Part shown: piece after piece, positions 45,472 to 54,489 of the stretch
Position numbering within the stretch: the first letter of the stretch is position 1
Layout: the number at the start of each line of letters is the position of its first letter
Assembly: GCA_963665575.2 (NCBI GenBank)
Contig: CAXXDW010000003.1
Coordinates: 620,001-684,000 of the forward strand
Direction of reading: 5' to 3'
Length of the DNA: 64,000 nt
Source of the DNA: Rariloculus sp963665575
GTDB taxonomy: Bacteria > Pseudomonadota > Gammaproteobacteria > Steroidobacterales > Rariloculaceae
Position numbers and translations under genes: made by a program
Notes under the pieces: generated by a model
Database searches by the model: none
Told to the model about the DNA's origin: nothing
Seen by the model: only the letters and a program-made list of their open reading frames with translations

Positions 45472-47375
45472 GTCTCCTGCCGCGTGCGGAGCGGTCGGTA
45501 AATGCTGCCAACGCGCGCCTGTCCCGCACAGGCGCGCCCGGCTGGCGCGCCAAGCTGGCGACCGCGGGCCTGTGGCGAGCGTCGCACCCGACCTGGCTCG
45601 GTGTTCTTTCGCTGCTCGCCGTCTCCGCCGCCGCGGGCGCGCTCTCGGCGTGCAGTCAGGCGCCGCAGCCCCATCCGCTCACGGCCGCACCGACCGACGG
45701 CTGGCCCACGAACGGCGGCGACCTCTACAACCGCCGCTACTCGCCGCTCGCCGAGATCGACCGCAGCAACGTCGCGAACCTCCGGGGCGTCTGGCGCGCG
45801 CGCCTCGACGGTTCCGGAATCGGGCCGCAGTACTCCGGCGAAGCACAACCCATAGTCGCCGGCGGCGCGATTTACATCGTCACCGGTGCGAACGATGTTT
45901 TCGCGCTCGACGTCGCCACGGGCGATCGTCTTTGGGACTACCACGCCAACCTCGACCCCGAGATCAACGCCGTCTGTTGCGGTTGGACGAGCCGCGGCGT
46001 CGGGCTCGGCGACGGCAAGGTCTATGCCGGCCAGCTCGACGGCAAGCTCCTCGCACTCGACCAGCTCACAGGCGAGATCGTGTGGTCCGTACAGGCCGAG
46101 CGCTGGCAGGCGGGCTACACGATCACGAGCGCACCGCTCTACCATGACGGGCTCGTGATCACCGGGTTCGCGGGCGGCGAACGCGGCATCCGCGGCCGCG
46201 TCAAGGCCTACGACGCCGACGACGGCGCGCTCGTCTGGACGTTCTACACGATCCCGGGCCCCGGCGAGATCGGCCACGAGACCTGGCCGCAGGACAACGA
46301 AATCTGGATGGACGGCGGCGCACCGGTCTGGCAGACGCCGGCGGTCGACCCCGAACTCGGGCTCCTGTATTTCTCGACCGGCAATGCCGCGCCCGACTAC
46401 AACGGCTCCATACGCGCCGGAGACAACCTCTTCGCGGCGTCGATCGTCGCCGTGGACGTCCGGACCGGCGAATACCGCTGGCACTTCCAGCAGGTCCGCC
46501 ACGACATCTGGGACTACGACTCACCGAATCCTGTCGTGCTCTTCGACATCGAGATCGACGGCGTCATGCGCCAGGGCCTCGCGCAGGCCGGCAAAACAGG
46601 CTGGGTGTACATCCTCGACAGGACCAGCGGCGAGCCGCTCATCGGCATCGAGGACCGGCCGGTACCGCAGGATCCGCGCCAGGCGACCGCCGCGACGCAA
46701 CCCTTCCCGCTCGGCGACGCGTTCATTCCCCAGGAGATCGCGATCGCACCGGAAGGCTACCGGGCCATCAACCAGGGCCGAATCTTCACGCCGTTCTGGA
46801 CCGACGAGCCCGTGCTCGTCAAGCCCGGCGTCGGCGGCGGGGCGAACTGGCCGCCGAGTTCCTACGATCCCGCCACGGGACTCTTGTACGTCTGCGCCCG
46901 GGACGCAAGCTGGGGTTACATCGCCGAGGAAGTCAGCGACGAGCGTCCGCCAGAGGGCGAGAGCTATATCGCCGGCGGTTTCGGCGGCGCGGCACTGCAT
47001 TCGCTTGGCGTCTTCGCGGCGCTCGACGTGACCACGAACACGCTCGTCTGGCAACAGCACTGGCGCGACATCTGCTACAGCGGTTCGCTGACGACGGCGG
47101 GCGGGCTGGTCTTCGTCGGCCGCAGCGACGGCAGGCTCACGGCGCTCGATTCGAGCAACGGTTCGATGCTCTGGGAGTTTCAGACCGGCGCCGGCATGAA
47201 TTCCGTGCCGAGCACCTTCGCGCACGAAGGCCGCCAGTATCTCGTCGCCTACTCCGCCGGCAACATGTTCGCAGGCTCCGCCAAGGGCGACAGCGTCTGG
47301 CTTTTCTCGCTCGACGGCACACTCGACGAGGTCGAACCCGGCACGGTGCAGCCGCGGGGACCCCTCGGCGAATAG
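45468..47375 (+). CDS. PQQ-dependent alcohol dehydrogenase, probable lipoprotein paralogue
   Basis: A 635-residue paralogue of the preceding gene, which it overlaps by four bases (GTGA at 45468-45471). It has the same blades and the vicinal pair C170-C171 (NAVCCGW), and WDYDSPNPVVLFD. It lacks the cytochrome domain. A long N terminus ends in a lipobox (GALSAC, Cys62), so it is probably anchored to a membrane as a lipoprotein. It may use the haem of the first protein or another carrier. Tandem duplication is plain from the high similarity. Confidence 0.9.
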   Translation: MSLLPRAERSVNAANARLSRTGAPGWRAKLATAGLWRASHPTWLGVLSLLAVSAAAGALSACSQAPQPHPLTAAPTDGWPTNGGDLYNRRYSPLAEIDRSNVANLRGVWRARLDGSGIGPQYSGEAQPIVAGGAIYIVTGANDVFALDVATGDRLWDYHANLDPEINAVCCGWTSRGVGLGDGKVYAGQLDGKLLALDQLTGEIVWSVQAERWQAGYTITSAPLYHDGLVITGFAGGERGIRGRVKAYDADDGALVWTFYTIPGPGEIGHETWPQDNEIWMDGGAPVWQTPAVDPELGLLYFSTGNAAPDYNGSIRAGDNLFAASIVAVDVRTGEYRWHFQQVRHDIWDYDSPNPVVLFDIEIDGVMRQGLAQAGKTGWVYILDRTSGEPLIGIEDRPVPQDPRQATAATQPFPLGDAFIPQEIAIAPEGYRAINQGRIFTPFWTDEPVLVKPGVGGGANWPPSSYDPATGLLYVCARDASWGYIAEEVSDERPPEGESYIAGGFGGAALHSLGVFAALDVTTNTLVWQQHWRDICYSGSLTTAGGLVFVGRSDGRLTALDSSNGSMLWEFQTGAGMNSVPSTFAHEGRQYLVAYSAGNMFAGSAKGDSVWLFSLDGTLDEVEPGTVQPRGPLGE

Positions 47376-47450
47376 CTTTCCTGGTTGGATTGCGCCCGGC
47401 GCCGTGGCCGCGGGCGCGCAAACCAAAGTACCGCTGCAGTCGAGCGCGGG

Positions 47451-48626
47451 TTACAGGCCGCGGATGGCCGTTGCGACCGGCAGCCTCGCGGCTCGTATGG
47501 CCGGCAGCAATCCGCCAAGAAGACCGACGGCGCAGGCCCACAGGATGCCCTGCGCGACCAGGCCGACGCTGACCTGCAATCGAAATACGATCGAGGAGAC
47601 CAGACTTCCCATGTTGATCGTGGTTCCGCTGAAGAGCGCCCAGGCGATCGCGGCGCCGATCAGCGCCCCGGCGATCGACAGCAGCAACGCTTCGACGAGT
47701 ACGGAAGCCACGACCGGGCTCGGACCGAAACCGATCGCCCGCAACGTCGCGATCTCGACCCCGCGGCTGCTTACCGCCGCGTACATCGTGTTGAGCGCGG
47801 CAAACAAGGCGCCAACGGCCATGATTCCGGCAACGAACGTCGTCACAACGTCCAGAATGTCGCCCACGCCTTCGGACTGGCGCTGGTAGTAGTCGACCTC
47901 GCGAAGCACGTCGACCGAGAGCACGGGATTGGAGGTCAACGCGTCGCGGAACACGGCGAAGGCTTCCTCTGACTCGAGCACGACGGTCACGCTGCTCCCG
48001 CCAGTGCGCTGATACGTCGACAGCAGGGTATCGACGTCGGTCAGAAAGCCCGACTCGAGCGCGTCGCCGCTCGTGAATACGCCCATGATCGTCCACTCGC
48101 TCTCGCGCAGGGCGACGGTGTCGCCGATCGCGATCGTTGCGAACTCTTCCTGCACGCTGGCACCGACGATGAGTTCTCTGAGACCCGGTTCGTAGAGGCG
48201 TCCCGCCACGACTTCGATTTCGGGTCGGACCGAAAGCCCCTCGGCGCTCATGCCGCGCAGGCTGACGGCAGCGACCGAGCCATCGGCTTTCGCAAGGTCA
48301 ATGCCCGTCACCATGTCGATCGTGGCGGCGACGTCGCCGTCGGCCGTCCGGGCGATTCCCGGCGCATCGATGATCGTCAGCGTCGCGTCGACGGACAGCC
48401 CACTGGAGACCTCCGCGTTCGTGCCGCCGCGCAGGACGATCGCCCGATCCGAACGCCCCGTCGACAACAGCGTTTCCTCGAGGCTGGTCGTGATCCCGAG
48501 CACGGAGACGAGCACTGCGACCACGCCGGCGATCCCGACGACGACGACGCAGGAACTGGCCATCCGTTGTGGAATGGTGCGCAGGTTCATCGCCGTGACC
48601 GCGCCGATTTGCCTGAACAGCGTCAT
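47451..48626 (-). CDS. FtsX-like ABC transporter permease (MacB-type), second of pair
   Basis: A 391-residue permease, ATG 48626 (MTLFRQIGAVTAMNLRTIPQ). One N-terminal helix (CVVVVGIAGVVAVLVSVLGI), a periplasmic domain, and a C-terminal FtsX module (SSRGVEIATLRAIGFGPSPVVASVL, then LPAIRAARLPVATAIRGL). Paralogue of 35293-36480, sharing AVTAMNLR(S/T)(L/I)P near the start. It follows the first permease after ten bases. It ends the four-gene HlyD-ATPase-permease-permease operon. Confidence 0.87.
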   Translation of the reverse strand: MTLFRQIGAVTAMNLRTIPQRMASSCVVVVGIAGVVAVLVSVLGITTSLEETLLSTGRSDRAIVLRGGTNAEVSSGLSVDATLTIIDAPGIARTADGDVAATIDMVTGIDLAKADGSVAAVSLRGMSAEGLSVRPEIEVVAGRLYEPGLRELIVGASVQEEFATIAIGDTVALRESEWTIMGVFTSGDALESGFLTDVDTLLSTYQRTGGSSVTVVLESEEAFAVFRDALTSNPVLSVDVLREVDYYQRQSEGVGDILDVVTTFVAGIMAVGALFAALNTMYAAVSSRGVEIATLRAIGFGPSPVVASVLVEALLLSIAGALIGAAIAWALFSGTTINMGSLVSSIVFRLQVSVGLVAQGILWACAVGLLGGLLPAIRAARLPVATAIRGL

Positions 48627-48636
48627 GGCTTCGCAT

Positions 48637-49794
48637 TCATCGGCGGGCCAGCGCATCGACGACGTTGAGCCGCTGCGCGAGCCACGCGGGCGGCAGCGCG
48701 CTGACGATCGCGACAAATACGCCGATCGCGAGCCCGAGCGCTATCACGCTCGCCGGCAGCGGCAAGCCGCCGATGCCCATGCTGCGGAAGATCTGCGGGA
48801 AAAATGTCGCGGCAGCGGCCAGGGCGATACCTGCAGCCGACACGCACAGCAGCAGCGACTCAGCCGCCACGAGGCCGACTATGGTCGCGTTGCCGAAGCC
48901 GTAGGTCTTGAGCACGGCCAGCTCGGGAATGCGCTCGCGCACCGACTGCCACATCGTGTTGCCCGTCAGGAAAAGCAGCGTGAAGAACACGGCGCCGATG
49001 ATGGCATTGACGAAGAAATCGATGTTCCCGATGCGCTGTATCTGGCTTCTGACCCAGTCCTTCTCATTGAGCGTCTGGGTCGCGAAGCGCGAATTCTCGA
49101 ACATCGCATCGATGCGCTGTCCGATGGCCGCGGCCCGCTCGACACTGCCGACCTTCACGAAGTACAGCAGCACCATGCCCCGGTTCTGGATACGGGCTTC
49201 GTCGAAGTAATCGAAATGCACGTATATTTCCTGAGCCGCGAAATCTCCGAAGGCCTCGTCGAATTCGTAGATTCCGGCGATGTCGAAGTCCCAGACATCG
49301 GATCCGTCCGCCTGCGTGAACACCTGAGAACGCAACGTAACGCGGTCGCCGATATTCCAGCCCCATTCCTCTGCGAGGTCCCTTCCGACCAGCGCACCCG
49401 TTCGCGTGCGGCGCATCGCTTCGACCTGGTCCTCGGGTACGACGATCTCCGGGTAAACGTCGAGAAAGCCGTCGAGTCCCACGGCGCCGACCTGAAGCGC
49501 GTTGCGCGGTTCCTGGTAGTAGGCGACGAGCGCCTGGTAGTAGCCGACACCGTCGACGCCGGGCAGCGCCTCGATCTGCGGCAGATATGCGATCGGCAGG
49601 CTCTCGATGAGGTTTACGCGGCTTTGCACCCGCAGGCGCGTGTCGCTCATCTGGTCGATGGCGTCGTCGAAACTCGAGGTCACGCCATGCAGGGTGCCGT
49701 AGAGCAGGAAAGCGACGATGATCGACAGCAGCGTCAGGATCGTGCGCAGCGGCCTGCGCCACAATCCTGCCCAGACAAGGATGAAGTACTTCAC
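48637..49794 (-). CDS. FtsX-like ABC transporter permease (MacB-type), first of pair
   Basis: A 385-residue permease (GTG 49794) overlapping the ATPase stop by four bases (GTGA). N-terminal helix (ILTLLSIIVAFLLYGTLHGV), periplasmic domain with FLDVYPEIVVPEDQ, VRERIPELAVLKTYGFGNAT and three C-terminal helices. Paralogue of the permease at 36491-37642. With its partner, ATPase and HlyD-type adaptor it forms a complete MacAB-like exporter or lipoprotein/metabolite mover. The cargo is unknown. Confidence 0.88.
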   Translation of the reverse strand: MKYFILVWAGLWRRPLRTILTLLSIIVAFLLYGTLHGVTSSFDDAIDQMSDTRLRVQSRVNLIESLPIAYLPQIEALPGVDGVGYYQALVAYYQEPRNALQVGAVGLDGFLDVYPEIVVPEDQVEAMRRTRTGALVGRDLAEEWGWNIGDRVTLRSQVFTQADGSDVWDFDIAGIYEFDEAFGDFAAQEIYVHFDYFDEARIQNRGMVLLYFVKVGSVERAAAIGQRIDAMFENSRFATQTLNEKDWVRSQIQRIGNIDFFVNAIIGAVFFTLLFLTGNTMWQSVRERIPELAVLKTYGFGNATIVGLVAAESLLLCVSAAGIALAAAATFFPQIFRSMGIGGLPLPASVIALGLAIGVFVAIVSALPPAWLAQRLNVVDALARR

Positions 49795-50486
49795 GCAGCG
49801 GTTTCGAGGGGCTCCGCGCTCAGCACGCCCTTGTCGACATGAAGCAGACTCGATGCGTGCTCCGCGGCGCGCGGATCGTGCGTCACCATGATGACGGTCT
49901 TGCCGTGATCGCGGTTGAGCAGTTCCAGCAGTTGGAGCACGGATTCGGACGACTCCCGATCGAGGTCTCCGGTCGGCTCGTCGCAGATGAGCAGCGTCGG
50001 GTCCGACACGAGCGCGCGCGCGATGCCGACGCGCTGTTGCTGGCCGCCGGAGAGTTCCGCCGGTTTGTGCTTGGCACGATCGCCGAGCCCGACGAGTTCG
50101 AGCGCCGCGCGGACGTTCTGCCTGCGCTGCTTGCCCGAGAGTTTTGTCAGCAGCAGCGGAACCTCGACGTTGCGCTCGGCACTGAGCACGGGCAGCAGGT
50201 TGTAGAACTGGAACACGAAGCCCACGTGCCGGGCGCGCCACTTTGCGAGTTGACCGGACGAAAGCTTGTCGAGCCGTTGACCTGCGACGACAACCTCACC
50301 CTTGTCGCACTTGTCGAGCCCCCCGATCAGGTTGAGCAGCGTGGTCTTGCCCGATCCCGACGGCCCCATGAGCGCGAGAAACTCGCCCGTCTCGACGTCG
50401 AGGTTGAGACCCTTGAGCACCTCCACGCGCTGCTTGCCGCGTACGTAGCCCTTGTCCACGTCCCTGATCGTCACGAGTGCCGTCAT
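49791..50486 (-). CDS. MacB/LolD-type ABC transporter ATP-binding protein
   Basis: A 231-residue ATPase, ATG 50486 (MTALVTIRDVDKGYVRGKQ), with a GAGG ribosome site. Walker A MGPSGSGKTT, Q-loop FVFQFYNLLP, signature LSGGQQQRVGIARAL and Walker B LLICDEPTGDLD are all present and of the MacB/LolD type. It powers the two FtsX-like permeases that follow. The permease pair at 35293-37642 has no ATPase of its own and could share this one. Confidence 0.93.
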   Translation of the reverse strand: MTALVTIRDVDKGYVRGKQRVEVLKGLNLDVETGEFLALMGPSGSGKTTLLNLIGGLDKCDKGEVVVAGQRLDKLSSGQLAKWRARHVGFVFQFYNLLPVLSAERNVEVPLLLTKLSGKQRRQNVRAALELVGLGDRAKHKPAELSGGQQQRVGIARALVSDPTLLICDEPTGDLDRESSESVLQLLELLNRDHGKTVIMVTHDPRAAEHASSLLHVDKGVLSAEPLETAA

Positions 50487-50590
50487 CGGCTCACTCCTCG
50501 ATAGTATTTGATTGCACAGGCGCCGCCGCGTCGAGGCACTTCCCACCGCATGGCGCCACTACCCCGGGCCGTCCAGGATTGCCGTCTCGT

Positions 50591-51844
50591 TCACGAACCC
50601 TCAGGGGCGATTTGAACGCGTACGCCGTCGGTCAACTGCGCAAGATCACCCGCCGCCAACCGCGTTCCCGCCGTAATGCCGGAAAGTACGACCTGGCCGA
50701 GCGAGGTGCGCGCACCGAGACTCACCGCGCGCCGTTCGACCGTGTCGTCGCGCAGCACGTACACGACGCCCGTCGTGCCGTTGGCCTGGACCGCATCGAT
50801 CGGCACGACGACCGCACGCGACGCGGCTTGCGCCGCCGGCGCGGCGTCCGAATCGTCGTCGAGAAACGACACGCGCACGCCCATCTGCGGCAGGATTCTC
50901 GCATCCTTCTCGCCGAGTCCGACACGCACGCGCACGGTAGCCTTGGCGCGGTCGGCCGTCGGGATGATCGCGATGACATGGGCGGGGATGCGCCAGTCCG
51001 GATAGGCGTTGAGCGTGACAGTGACGGTCTGGTCCGCCTGGACGCGATTGATGAAGTTTTCGCTGACGTCGACCTCGACTTCGAGCGAGTCCATGTCGAC
51101 GATCGTGCCGATCCCGGTGCGCGTGAAGCCGCCGCCCGCGGATATCGGCGAGACCATCTCGCCTTCCTGTGCGGCCTTGACCGTCACGATTCCCGCGAAC
51201 GGCGCGCGCACGATCGTGTCGTCAAGGTTGCGCCGGGCGAAACCCACCGCGGCCTCGCCAACGTCGACCGCCCGCGCGGCCACGTCGAGACCGGTGCGTG
51301 CGGCATCGTAGGCCGCCTTCGCGTTGTCGAACTCCTGCGCGCTGATGATCTGCCGCTCGAACTGGCTCCGGTTGCGTTCGAATATCGGCACGGCATTGTC
51401 ATACGCGACCTGCGCGGCGGTCAGATTCGCCCGCGCCTGCCCGAGTTGCGCCTCGGCCTGGGCGAGCGCCGCGCGGTAGTTGGTGTCGTCAAGCCGGGCC
51501 ACGACCTCGTCGCGCTCCACGAACTGCCCTTCCTCGATCAGCAGTTCCACGACCTTGCCCGTGATCTTCGACGAGACGGTGGCCTGGCGCCGGGGGATCA
51601 CGTAGCCGGACGCGTCAAGTATCGAACCGCGCTCCGTGGAGACCTCGTCCGGCGCGGCTTCGGCCATCGCGACGTTAACGACGATGGTTTCGGGCAGCGT
51701 GTAGTAGTACCAGCCGGCGCCCCCCGCGGCGACCACCACGAGCACGGCAAGCACCCACCAGATCGCGGCGCGCCCGCCTCCCGCGGAGGGCTCGTCGTCC
51801 CGGTCGATCTGTAGCTGGTTCAGCAGCGAGGATCGTTCATCCAC
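50591..51844 (-). CDS. HlyD-family periplasmic adaptor subunit
   Basis: A 417-residue membrane-fusion protein. One N-terminal membrane helix (AIWWVLAVLVVVAAGGAGWY, ~residues 27-46), a lipoyl half (SGYVIPRRQATVSSKITGKV), a coiled-coil hairpin rich in Ala/Gln/Glu (NYRAALAQAEAQLGQARANL), the second lipoyl half (DDTIVRAPFAGIVTVKAAQE) and beta-barrel parts. It bridges the FtsX-type permeases and an outer-membrane channel, which is not encoded here. First gene of the exporter operon; a 104-base gap follows. Confidence 0.9.
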   Translation of the reverse strand: MDERSSLLNQLQIDRDDEPSAGGGRAAIWWVLAVLVVVAAGGAGWYYYTLPETIVVNVAMAEAAPDEVSTERGSILDASGYVIPRRQATVSSKITGKVVELLIEEGQFVERDEVVARLDDTNYRAALAQAEAQLGQARANLTAAQVAYDNAVPIFERNRSQFERQIISAQEFDNAKAAYDAARTGLDVAARAVDVGEAAVGFARRNLDDTIVRAPFAGIVTVKAAQEGEMVSPISAGGGFTRTGIGTIVDMDSLEVEVDVSENFINRVQADQTVTVTLNAYPDWRIPAHVIAIIPTADRAKATVRVRVGLGEKDARILPQMGVRVSFLDDDSDAAPAAQAASRAVVVPIDAVQANGTTGVVYVLRDDTVERRAVSLGARTSLGQVVLSGITAGTRLAAGDLAQLTDGVRVQIAPEGS

Positions 51845-52125
51845 GGTCGCAACCCCGACGTGGTGTCTCCTGGCCGCTCAGTTTAGCCCGAACCGAAACA
51901 GAATTCGTGCGATATGCGGCAATCGTGTTCATCCGACCGCGAACAAGGGAGGACTGTTCCGCTGCCAACGGAGATTCAGGTGGACCGCCTGGCGCAGCTC
52001 CGGAACCACCGCTGCCGGCCGGCCGCGAGCGCTCAGCGCCCCGGATTACGTTCCTCTCGGAACCGTAACCTTGCTTTCTTCCATCCAATGGATGATTCGC
52101 GAGGTCAAAACCGCTTGGTCGCCGC

Positions 52126-52497
52126 TCAGTTCAGGTCGACAGCGAAGCTCCTGAGCAGCCGCAGCGGGACGATTTCGAGCGCGCGGCGATGCGTGCCCTT
52201 GAGCACGACTCGCGGCGCCATACCGGCCTCATGCGCTTCGAGCCAGCGTGCGGCACACAGACACCAGCGGTCACCCGGACGCAAGCCGGGAAACTCGAAC
52301 TGCGGCATGGGCGTGGACAGGTCGTTGCCCCGGAACCGCGAGAACTCGAGAAACTCGCGCGTGACCTCCACGCAAACCGTGTGCGAGCCGATATCCTGAT
52401 CGCTCGTGTTGCAGCAGCCGTCCCTGAAAAACCCCGTCTCCGGACTGTCGCTGCAGGTCTCTATCGCTTCGCCGAAAACGTTTACGGACTCGTCCAT
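52126..52497 (-). CDS. DUF2237 family protein
   Basis: A 123-residue protein, ATG 52497 (MDESVNVFGEAIETCS). The family pattern is clear: FFRDGCCNTSDQDIGSHTVC, VTREFLEFSRFRGNDLSTP, FEFPGLRPGDRWCLCAARW. Five or more conserved cysteines suggest metal binding or redox role; the function is unknown. It stands alone between the exporter operon and the PQQ gene at 52539, all on the minus strand, 41 bases from the latter. Confidence 0.87.
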   Translation of the reverse strand: MDESVNVFGEAIETCSDSPETGFFRDGCCNTSDQDIGSHTVCVEVTREFLEFSRFRGNDLSTPMPQFEFPGLRPGDRWCLCAARWLEAHEAGMAPRVVLKGTHRRALEIVPLRLLRSFAVDLN

Positions 52498-52538
52498 GGG
52501 GCCCTCGCTACGATCCACCGGTGTCAAACATGTCCGAT

Positions 52539-54368
52539 CTATTCCGCAGGCTCAAACACAAGCAGCACGTTGCCCGGGCTGCCGACGATGCCGCCGTTGC
52601 CCGACGTGACGAACAGCATGCCGCCCGCGACGACGGGGCCGGGCCCGTCCATTGAGCCGCCGTTGGCGGCAACGTTATTGACGGTGTCAAACGCACGGTT
52701 GGTGTCGAAGGACCAGACGATCTCGCCGGTTTCAGCATCATAGGCGCGCATGCCGCCGTCGGCAGCACCGGAGAAGACGACGCCCGGAATCGACGTCAGG
52801 GCCGCTGACTGGGCCGCGCTGCAGCCGGGTCCGGGGGTGCACAGCCGCGGCTCGGGCGGCATGTACCAGACGCGATCGCCCGTGGCGACATTGACGGCGT
52901 GCAGGCCGCCCGGAGTCTCTGTGAACTGGTCCGCGACGGCGAAATAAGCGCGTTCGCCGTCGGTCGTCGAGCCCCAGACCCCGCCGACGGGGCTGCCGCG
53001 TCCCCAGCGATACTCCCAGACCACGGCGCCGTTGCGGTCCGGATCGAGCGCGTAACCGACGCCCGACTTCTGCGGCAGGACGAGGAGATCGCTGCCGTCT
53101 GAGAGCGTGACGAGGCCCGGCGACGCGGAGAAGTCGAAGTCGGGGCCAACCTCTTCCGGGCAGTTCGGGTTGTCGCCGGCGTTTTCGTCGCCGCCCGTCG
53201 ACTGCGCATCGCAGCCGAGGATCCAGATGTCGCCGCCCGGTATGATCTGGTTGATCCATTCGATCTCGCCCGTAGCGATCGAAAACGCGATGATCGCATC
53301 GCTCGTGCCGGGCGCGGGGTCCGCGTAGGCATTGCCCGACGCCGCGTAGATCATGCCGCGTTTCGGATCGACTGTCGGCGCGCTCCAGATCGCGACGCCC
53401 GCCGGTCCCCACAGTTGCGCACCGCTCGTGCTCGTGCCGCGCGGCTGCGGTTCCGGGACCGTGTACGTTTTCCAGACGACCTCGCCGGTCTCGGCATCGA
53501 GCGATGTCAGGCTGCCGCGAAACGTGCAGCACTCGTAATCCGGCATGGACGCGGCCGTTTCCTCGGAGACACCTGACGTCACGACGTAGAGCCGGCCGTC
53601 GAACAACGCCGGTGAACCCGTTGACCGTGCTGCCGGATGATCGTCGACCTTGTAGGACCAGATTTCCTCGCCCGTCTGCGCGTCGACGGCGTAGGCCCTG
53701 GCCTGGGCATCGGCGAAATAGATCGCGTAGCCCGATTCGACCGGACCCACGGAAATCGCCGTGCGAACCCCCGCGCGGGCCTCGTAGGTCCAGTAGCTGC
53801 AGCCCGTGGCCGCATCGAGCGCGTAGACAGCGCCCGTCATGCTGCCCATGAACACGCGTCCGCCGACCACCGCCGGCTGCGCGCGCGACTGGGTCACGTC
53901 CGGGATGCCGAACGCCCATTTGAGCGTGAGCTTCGGCACGTCACCGGCCGCAAGGCCGCCCGTATCCGGCTGAAAGCGCGTGTTGCGCATATCAGGGCCC
54001 CAGCCGTTCCAGATGGTGCCCGCCGCGAGCGTCGGCAACGGCGGCGACTCGGCGCAGAGACCCGCGCTGAACGGCGCGATGCGCTCAACGACCGGGCGGC
54101 CGGTCAGAAATTCCGCGACCGCCGCGCGCTCGTCCGGGGTCAGCGGCTCGCCCTGGATGCGCATGTTTCCCTCCGTCATCGAGGCGACGACGGCATTGGG
54201 CGTCAGCACCGACATGGCTTCGACCGTCGGTATGTCCTCCTCGGGCGGATTCACGTGACACAGCGCGCAGTGCGTCACGAAGAGCGCTTCGCCGTCGGGC
54301 ACCTGAGCGCCGGCGAATTGGGCGCCCACCAAAAACGACAGCGAAGCCGCCGCAAGCCAGAATCTCAT
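52539..54368 (-). CDS. Cytochrome c/PQQ-propeller dehydrogenase (polyvinyl-alcohol-dehydrogenase-like)
   Basis: A 609-residue exported protein, ATG 54368 with GGAGAGG upstream and a signal peptide (to FAGAQVPD). An N-terminal haem c domain (CALCH, with a Met in NMRIQG) precedes an eight-bladed PQQ-type propeller (AVYALDAATGCSYW, then ARAYAVDAQTGEEIWSYKV and similar blades). The order haem first, propeller second is that of polyvinyl alcohol dehydrogenases rather than of methanol-type enzymes. Substrate unknown; a polymeric or secondary alcohol is possible. Confidence 0.87.
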   Translation of the reverse strand: MRFWLAAASLSFLVGAQFAGAQVPDGEALFVTHCALCHVNPPEEDIPTVEAMSVLTPNAVVASMTEGNMRIQGEPLTPDERAAVAEFLTGRPVVERIAPFSAGLCAESPPLPTLAAGTIWNGWGPDMRNTRFQPDTGGLAAGDVPKLTLKWAFGIPDVTQSRAQPAVVGGRVFMGSMTGAVYALDAATGCSYWTYEARAGVRTAISVGPVESGYAIYFADAQARAYAVDAQTGEEIWSYKVDDHPAARSTGSPALFDGRLYVVTSGVSEETAASMPDYECCTFRGSLTSLDAETGEVVWKTYTVPEPQPRGTSTSGAQLWGPAGVAIWSAPTVDPKRGMIYAASGNAYADPAPGTSDAIIAFSIATGEIEWINQIIPGGDIWILGCDAQSTGGDENAGDNPNCPEEVGPDFDFSASPGLVTLSDGSDLLVLPQKSGVGYALDPDRNGAVVWEYRWGRGSPVGGVWGSTTDGERAYFAVADQFTETPGGLHAVNVATGDRVWYMPPEPRLCTPGPGCSAAQSAALTSIPGVVFSGAADGGMRAYDAETGEIVWSFDTNRAFDTVNNVAANGGSMDGPGPVVAGGMLFVTSGNGGIVGSPGNVLLVFEPAE

Positions 54369-54489
54369 CGGTACCTCTCCTGCTGCGTACATCCGTAGCC
54401 GTCGGACCGCCGTGAGGCCGGGTAACCATCCATGCGCTCCGCAGACGCTGCGCAACCTCATGTCCGTCGCAACATCACGCAGCTACTCG

